Positions 58,080-64,000 of a stretch of 64,000 nt of DNA are shown in pieces. The position numbers and the translations under genes are program-made. Source of the stretch: Anadara kagoshimensis. Lineage: Eukaryota > Mollusca > Bivalvia > Arcoida > Arcidae. Under the pieces are notes generated by a model. The model saw nothing but the letters and a program-made list of their open reading frames with translations. It searched no databases and was not told the origin of the DNA. Location: positions 41,078,309-41,142,308 of the forward strand of contig CM037874.1 in NCBI GenBank assembly GCA_021292105.1. The letters are read 5' to 3'. How positions within the stretch are numbered: position 1 is the stretch's first letter; each line of letters opens with the position of its first letter.

Positions 58080-59165
58080 ATAGTCTACCTACCCTGTACA
58101 TAAAACTCCAATATAACGGGACACGACACGTTAAGCTGGATATGTCCTTAATCAATAAATCACATATCTGTAGTACAATATTTTATCGTTTTCTGATATA
58201 TCTCTACATTAGTGACGACTTTAACTTAATCACATGTTATCTAAAACTCATATAAATTACCTATATCAGGTGATAAAGTCTACATACCTCGTATCAAATC
58301 CAATCACATGATCCTGACTCCTATCTGGCTGATATCCGGATATTATAGGACATTTTACACGTTCGTGCGATGCGCGTGTAAATCAATTCCTATTTTCACT
58401 TGTTACCATGTTTATGTTAATATTTTACGCACTTGTAAACACATTTAAATGACCTACATTCACTATTATATAGCGTCCTTCCGGAGAAATTTCAACATTG
58501 ATTTTTTTCTCGTTTCTGGAATTCCCCTATCATATTTATATCATTGTTGTCTTAATCGATTTAATTACAAACGTGTTAAATTCTGATTGGTCTGAAGTTT
58601 AAATGCCGGGAACATACAACTTAGATATTATAATAATAATCCGATATTAATTTCCGCTCTTGTTAAGTGCGATATATTTGTCATTATAATTATATAATAT
58701 TTACATTTGTGATGTTTTATGATATAAATCTCTGTTTGAGACCAAATGTAATTATAGGGATATAATAACCATGGCTAAAGTGACGTCACTTATAATATAA
58801 ATACGGCGTAGCGAAATTGATTACCTATTGGCGATTTGAGAAACATGTCGTATATAACAGTGTTTTAAAATTATTTTCACGATTTAATTTACTGGGGAAA
58901 AAACAAAATTATTTCACGATTTGCAAATATAAATATAATCATTGAACTATCTAAAAATGGCATTTATAATGCTATAACTTCCCATTTCCGTGCAAAGCAA
59001 ACTGATCATAACGCGCTAGCGGACGTTAAGCAGTTTACTTTACACTGAAATTGAGCCAATAATGCAATCAAAACTTAAAGTTTAAAATAAAATAGCTTTA
59101 AAAAGCCATGCATTTACTGTATATAAACTGTACCTGTACCGCTGTTTTGTATGCTAGGTGTGCCC
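58080..59165. other. no gene seen
   Basis: AT-rich sequence with no supported frame, array or element. Confidence 0.5.
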
Positions 59166-59178
59166 GGGTTCGATCGCC

Positions 59179-59895
59179 AGGGGCGTAGCTTACTATGAGG
59201 CAACCGAGGCAACTGCCTCGGTAAAAATCAGATCAGATCAGATTTTTTTTTTAAATTTTAAAAGAAACACAAATAAAATAGAAAAGGATAAAAAATAATT
59301 TATAGTGAACAAATATAAAATTATGTTTTGTCCTTGGTAGTACAGACTTGACTATTCAGATAGTCTTCTACTGTGATACGGATATTGATTATATCATCCG
59401 TTTTCGTCACATTGAAGAATTAGTTGTAACTGACTAGATGAACATTTTCCAGGCCATTTCCTATTTTCCCTTTTATTAGCTCAGAATTGTGTTAAAGGTA
59501 CCACTACAGGGTGTACCGTGTACATTAGTCACTATTAATAAATAAATTACTGTCTTTTCGACGACTGACTAAATGAAAATCTACAGTAAAACTTGAGTTA
59601 CTAAGTTGATTTATTTGTTCAATATATGCAAGGTTCGGTTTCGGCAAAGTTTTGCTTTGCCTTTTTGACAATGTTTGGTATGTTTGTATTTAAATTCATA
59701 AGTTTTCTTTTATATTTACTAGTATCAATTAACAGCAAATATCAGATTCAGGTGTCTCCAGAATGCACCATTTAACGCCATTTTTTAAAGAAATTTTCCG
59801 AGGGAGGGGGCATGCCCCCGGACCCCCTAGATTTTAAACGCCTTCGGCGCATCTATTTTTCGCATCGGTTATAATTGGTTCCTGTCTACGCCCCT
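59179..59895. mobile_element. hAT-like non-autonomous element, AGGGGCGTAG ends
   Basis: Inverted ends AGGGGCGTAG / CTACGCCCCT bound 717 bases, and GATCGCC stands immediately outside each end (59172-59178 and 59896-59902). The interior has GGGGGCATGCCCCCGGACCC and CGCCTTCGGCGCATC, shared with the element at 26810-27544. A family A 3' end (about 59635-59690) is embedded. There is no transposase. Confidence 0.8.
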
Positions 59896-59929
59896 GATCG
59901 CCTATGTACAATTTATGCAGAACATCCTT

Positions 59930-60050
59930 ATATATAGTTCAGACAATCTCAAAACAAAGTTAACATCTTAAAACTGACAAATTAAACAGGTGGCCATCCG
60001 CCATGGAAGTGAGGTCGGGTGCTCCGGAAGGGTTAGCGCCTCCTGATTAA
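59930..60050 (-). repeat. repeat family A fragment, minus orientation
   Basis: ATGGAAGTGAGGTCGGGTGC and TCCGGAAGGGTTAGCGCCTC match the central block. Confidence 0.6.
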
Positions 60051-60460
60051 ATGATAAAATAAAATAAACAAAACGCACGGTTTATGTAAAATTATTTTCT
60101 AAAAGCGCATAACAGCTTGACATAAGCAATGCGTTTACCATATTTACAACATAGTTCGAAGATCTGGAAAAAATACATTATTCACATTTTTTACAAATCA
60201 CTGAGTAATGTTGTAATTAAATATGTTTTCCGATCGAGTACTTGAGAACTTCTATATAAATATGTCTATATTAGTAATAGAGGAAGTTATACAAAACAAT
60301 AACCTATATAAATAAAAACAACAGGACCTGTGTTTGGCTTCATTTTTTTAAATGCTACATCATTATTAATATCATATATCGGTTAATTGCATAAATTCTT
60401 GACTTAGTATTGTTACAAATAATACAAGTTTTTATTTTTATGACATTTTTGTAGAACCCA

Positions 60461-60461
<1 letters not shown>

Positions 60462-60499
<38 letters not shown>
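60462..60499. repeat. (GT)n microsatellite
   Basis: GT dinucleotides following CACAC. Confidence 0.95.
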
Positions 60500-60500
<1 letters not shown>

Positions 60501-60852
60501 CCACATAGTTTTTGATTACTCAAATATACATTAAGGCTATTGTGATTGGACTAACATTATCGAAATATTTCTTATACATTGCCAACAATATATAAAATTT
60601 ATATTTGCTATAGGACTGCATTATTACAATGTTGTTTTTCATTAAAAATTACATTGATTTTTTTTTATTTTAAAACTTGTCCGGGGGGAAATAAAAAATG
60701 TCGGAAAAATATTTTTTTCATATAAAACACCATCTTAGCTGAAAAACACTTACTCAGCTGTAGCAAAATAATGTTTTCAACAAGTTAATTTCATTAAGAT
60801 TTTCAGTCTGTAATGATATGGTCATTTTTAAACATAGATGCCAGTGTACGAA

Positions 60853-61296
60853 AGCCTATTAGGCTCATGAATAAAAACAAGTAAAATGCGTTATAACGCG
60901 AAATAAAAGCATTATAATGCGAAATAAAGGCGTTATAACGATTTTAGAAAGGCTAATAACGCGAAATGAAAGGCATTATAATGCGAATGGAAGGGCGTTA
61001 TAACGTGAATTGAAAGGCATTATCGATTTTAGAAAGGCTTATAACGCGAATTGAAAGGCGTTATAACGATTTTAGAAAGGCTTATAACGCGAATTGAAAG
61101 GCATTATAATGCGAATGAAAAGGCGTTATAACGTAAATTCAAAGGCGTTATAACGTAAATTGAAAGGCATTATAACGCGAATTAAAAGGCGTAATAACGC
61201 GAATTATAAGCGTAATAAAGCGAAATTAAGATGCCTACGATACTGATGTGCCGGAGATTCTAGGATTTAAGCTCTACCCCCCTTTACATATATCAA

Positions 61297-61351
<55 letters not shown>

Positions 61352-61931
61352 CCCTGCACAACTATATGTAATGTAATAAGCTGTTTTATGTATGAAAATT
61401 CAAGAACTGCACATTATCTGAACATACTATTTCAGTAAAAGATAAAGAAATGTTTCTTTTCAATGTTACAGCTTTTTCATAAAGAGTATCATTTTATATA
61501 TGGGGATGGAAATCTTTTAAGTAATCTGAAATATAAACATTGATAAACATTGGCAATATACACATGGCTATTTATTCATTATTTCCTGTCCCATTGTCAA
61601 TTGCTAACTTTTAACACTGATTAAATTTGTAAAAAAAAAAATCTTAGTATGAATAGATCAAGGTTTAATCACTTGCAGCTGTCTTAAGCCGTCTAAAAGG
61701 ATTCAAAATAAAACCAATCTATTTGTGGTGAGGGTTGTTAACCTTTGGAGAGAAACAATTCTTCAGGGAAGTGACTGCTCTGTATATAGACAAAAAGGCA
61801 TTATAACGCCTTTCAATTCGTGTTATTACGACTTTATTTCGCGTTACTTTCGATTCGCGTTATTACGCCTTTATTTCGCGTTATTGCACCTTTTACTTTT
61901 TTAATTCATGAGCCTAATAGGCTTTCGTACC
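60853..61931. mobile_element. inverted-repeat element with TTATAACGCG-type subterminal arrays
   Basis: The ends are GTACGAAAGCCTATTAGGCT followed by CATGAAT at the left, and their reverse complement at the right. Just inside the left end about sixteen motifs of the kind GGCGTTATAACGCGAATT and GGCATTATAATGCGAA fill ~330 bases; a shorter inverted set lies inside the right end (61795-61895). A (GT)n run (61300-61350) and AT-rich non-coding sequence fill the middle. No transposase. Target duplication not seen. Confidence 0.75.
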
Positions 61932-62174
61932 TTTTAGTTAATAAATAGAGTAAATGACAATGGACGATCGAGAACTGTCAGATGTTGTCCCGGATATTGA
62001 CAACATGCTGTTTCATGGAATATGTATGTAGTAAGGTCTGTTAATTATTCAGACGTTAAAATGTTTCATTCCGGTTTACACAACATTGACAGTTATTACA
62101 TTTCAGTAATCAGATTTCATATTTTATATCAATAACTTGCTATTCTTTCTACTAGTTTCCAATGAAGAACAATT

Positions 62175-62385
62175 TGGGCTTCGGTAGCAGACGATCACAG
62201 GTTGCGCATACTTACTAATCGCAGCGCCTATCGCCGACTGGGTTAGAATCACGCTCAGACGAGAAAGTTTGTAAATTTGCTTTCCGAATGTCCGTGGTTT
62301 TCTCTGGCTACTCTGTGTCCAGAACCGACTGCCTCGAAATAAGTGAAAGTATATTGGCTGGACGTAAATCACAATTGCACCATTC
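62175..62385 (+). mobile_element. tRNA-derived SINE, second family
   Basis: GCTTCGGTAGCAGACGATCA and a B-box-like CTGGGTTAGAATCACGCTCA precede a body with GTGGTTTTCTCTGGCTACTC and a tail AAGTATATTGGCTGGACGTA. The layout matches the minus-strand copy at 21730-21990. The minus-strand open frame across it is incidental. Confidence 0.75.
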
Positions 62386-62559
62386 CACTATATTCCATTA
62401 ACTCCATTTCCATAAGGATAAAAAATGCTTAAATAGCTAATAATGTACCGTTTTTGTCTTCATCAACTTTTACTAATAGTAGATTCGTATATAGGACAAT
62501 CAACGAACATACCAACATTTGACGTCCCATAGTTCGATTTTCTTTTCATTTTCAATTTT

Positions 62560-62715
62560 ATTTGTCACGTGGTAGGTGTAGGTAGCTAGCTAAAAAGCCA
62601 AGAGTAGATTATCCTTCCGGAGCCACCAGTCTCACTTCCTAGGTAAAAGTTCATGTGTCAGTCTTAATTTTGCTATGGGATTGTGATTTGGACATGGATT
62701 AGTATGCTTGTTTAT
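62560..62715 (+). repeat. repeat family A 3' half
   Basis: CACGTGGTAGGTGTAGGTAG, CCTTCCGGAGCCACCAGTCT and GGGATTGTGATTTGGACATG are in family order; an (ATT)n run follows. Confidence 0.7.
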
Positions 62716-62864
62716 TATTATTATTATTTTATTATTATTATTAGAATTATTTAATGTACAATATAAGATCCATCGATATCGGTGGCCATAGGTACAGATA
62801 TGATTTAATCTCTTCACATAAATTACCAATTGGTTATGCAATTTTTTAAAACAAAATCTAATAC

Positions 62865-63500
62865 AAACATACCGGTCCATGTTCAAATCACAATCCAAAA
62901 AGCAAAGTAAAACTTTGAAAGCTAGCAATTTAAGTAAAATATGTGAACTTTAACATGGGAAGTGCGGTCGGGTGCTCCGGAAAGGTAAGAGTTGAGTTGA
63001 GTAATGGTGTTTAACGTCCCAGTCAAGAATATTTCACTTATATCGAGACGTCGCCAGCTATAGACGAAGGTGCAGAAATTTTGCCTGTCCGTTGCGCTGA
63101 TGGCATTATACAGCAGGGTTCTTTATCGTGCCAAGCCTAGTACCAAGACACGGGACCTCGTTTATTTTAAGTTCCCATCCGAAAGAACCGTGACTTTCAT
63201 TTCGTAATGCCGAGTGCTTGGCGAAAGAACAGTCACTACCCACTTTTAAGTCTTGGGTCAGACCCGGGGTTCGAACCCACGACCTTCCACTTACGGAGCG
63301 AGCACTCTACCAACTGAGCTACCTCAGTGGCATCACCTGTCTAGCTAGCTACCCTGCCACGTGTGAAATCAAACATGGAACTATGAGACGTGGAATATAT
63401 TCAATATATTTTTAGTATAGAGCAACACACATGTACTTGTCAAAAATGTTGTGACCTGTTTTAGGACCTTGATAAACAAAGGCTTGCAATATCTCTGGGT
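62865..63500 (-). repeat. repeat family A copy split by a SINE
   Basis: A sequence in minus orientation (AACATACCGGTCCATGTTCA, GTCGGGTGCTCCGGAAAGGT) stops at ~62988 and resumes at ~63338 (CACCTGTCTAGCTAGCTACC, GGCTTGCAATATCTCTGGGT). The uninterrupted copy at 17935-18225 shows that the two halves are contiguous in the family. Confidence 0.8.
62989..63335 (-). mobile_element. tRNA-derived SINE inserted in repeat A
   Basis: Minus-strand copy of the family at 19621: head with ACTGAGGTAGCTCAGTTGGT and B box GGGTTCGAACCCC, body and GACTGGGACGTTAAACACCA tail. The copies are very similar, so both are fairly young. The insertion postdates the A copy. I could not define a clear target duplication. Confidence 0.9.
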
Positions 63501-63682
63501 CAACTCATTAAAATCGACCGTTGAAATGTGAAAAATTGGAACATGATCACTTAATCTAAAAGAATTACTGTGCGCATGCCTATCACAATTCTGGACCATC
63601 GCAAAAGTAATAAAAACCTGTGTTATCTCGTTTAAGTACGAAACACATTAATAACCTTAGCGCAAACGTCAAGTACAAAGTA

Positions 63683-63805
63683 CAGTCAAACCTGTCTATA
63701 AAGTCCACCTAAGGGAACCAGTAAAAGTGTCCTTAATGGGCAGGTGGTCTTAATAAACAGGTTCAAATAATATGAATAAAGAAGAATTGGGATACAATTT
63801 TACTG
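63683..63805 (+). mobile_element. Tc1/mariner (pogo/Tigger)-like left end
   Basis: After TA, CAGTCAAACCTGTCTATAAA starts a sequence with repeated GGCC/GTGG-TCTTAATAAACAGG motifs, resembling a Tigger-type end. The partner end is not in the window. Confidence 0.5.
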
Positions 63806-63849
63806 GCCTTTATAAGCAGATGGCCTTTAAGAAAGGATGGGCTGTATTG

Positions 63850-63905
63850 TGGAGTAATTGTGTTTTACGTCCCAGTCAAGATTTTTTCACTTTTATTGAA
63901 GCGGC
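63850..63905 (-). mobile_element. SINE tail fragment
   Basis: GTAATTGTGTTTTACGTCCC and AGTCAAGATTTTTTCACTTT match the reverse complement of the 19621 SINE tail. It may continue beyond the window. Confidence 0.6.
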
Positions 63906-64000
63906 TAGTTCTGAATGGCGGAGAAAATAAAAACACAAGCTTACTGTCGAATCATAGTAGCAAAAGGCAATGTAATCCGTAATCGCGCATTTCAGACCAC

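Overview
This is a piece of an animal nuclear genome, most likely a bivalve mollusc or close lophotrochozoan relative. It is AT-rich, has canonical GT-AG introns, carries tRNA-headed SINEs of the kind I associate with bivalves, and is full of small DNA transposons, foldback elements and satellites. The species is not determined. Nothing prokaryotic or viral is visible.

Two protein genes can be supported, both on the minus strand. (1) About 12.06 to 2.2 kb: a gene of at least six exons encoding a long, low-complexity, Gln-rich protein with a short coiled coil and a C-terminal MYND zinc finger. The finger is split by a 1.84 kb intron, and its last 15 codons sit in a tiny terminal exon (2225-2272) found from the splice sites, phase and zinc ligands. 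All five introns have consistent phases, but the gene carries five small frame disruptions, mostly at homopolymers or in a trinucleotide tract. They are either assembly errors or lesions. The 5' end is unresolved; a strong donor at 13016 may mark an upstream exon. (2) 38.70-36.03 kb: an intact 2.67 kb exon encoding about 888 residues with an N-terminal AT-hook, a second GRP core and a long basic C-terminus, ending at a strong donor. Its remaining exons were not found. The last 14 codons and the donor are duplicated 135 bp downstream.

The rest is non-coding and repeat-driven. A dispersed ~340 bp family (here 'A') and a ~250 bp family ('B') recur on both strands across the window. Other elements are: tRNA-derived SINEs (19.62 and 62.99 kb best preserved; also 21.73, 22.35, 26.27, 27.88, 28.87, 33.5, 62.17 kb); a decayed mariner (54.6-55.6 kb); a pogo/Tigger-like non-autonomous element with TA duplication (40.43-41.30 kb) and a second such end at 63.68 kb; hAT-like elements with 7-9 bp flanking duplications (26.8-27.5, 31.88-32.82, 59.18-59.90 kb); three foldback hairpins (52.5, 55.9, 57.1 kb); a 1.1 kb inverted-repeat element with arrays of TTATAACGCG-type motifs (60.8-61.9 kb); and tandem arrays with periods near 34, 49/98, 95, 103 and 172 bp. 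Several insertions are nested, giving a relative order of events.

I found no convincing new biochemical system. The most unusual signals are three frame-preserving repeats at 29.1-30.0 kb that each read as a similar ~34-residue peptide, the duplicated exon end beside the AT-hook gene, and the inverted-repeat element at 60.8-61.9 kb.
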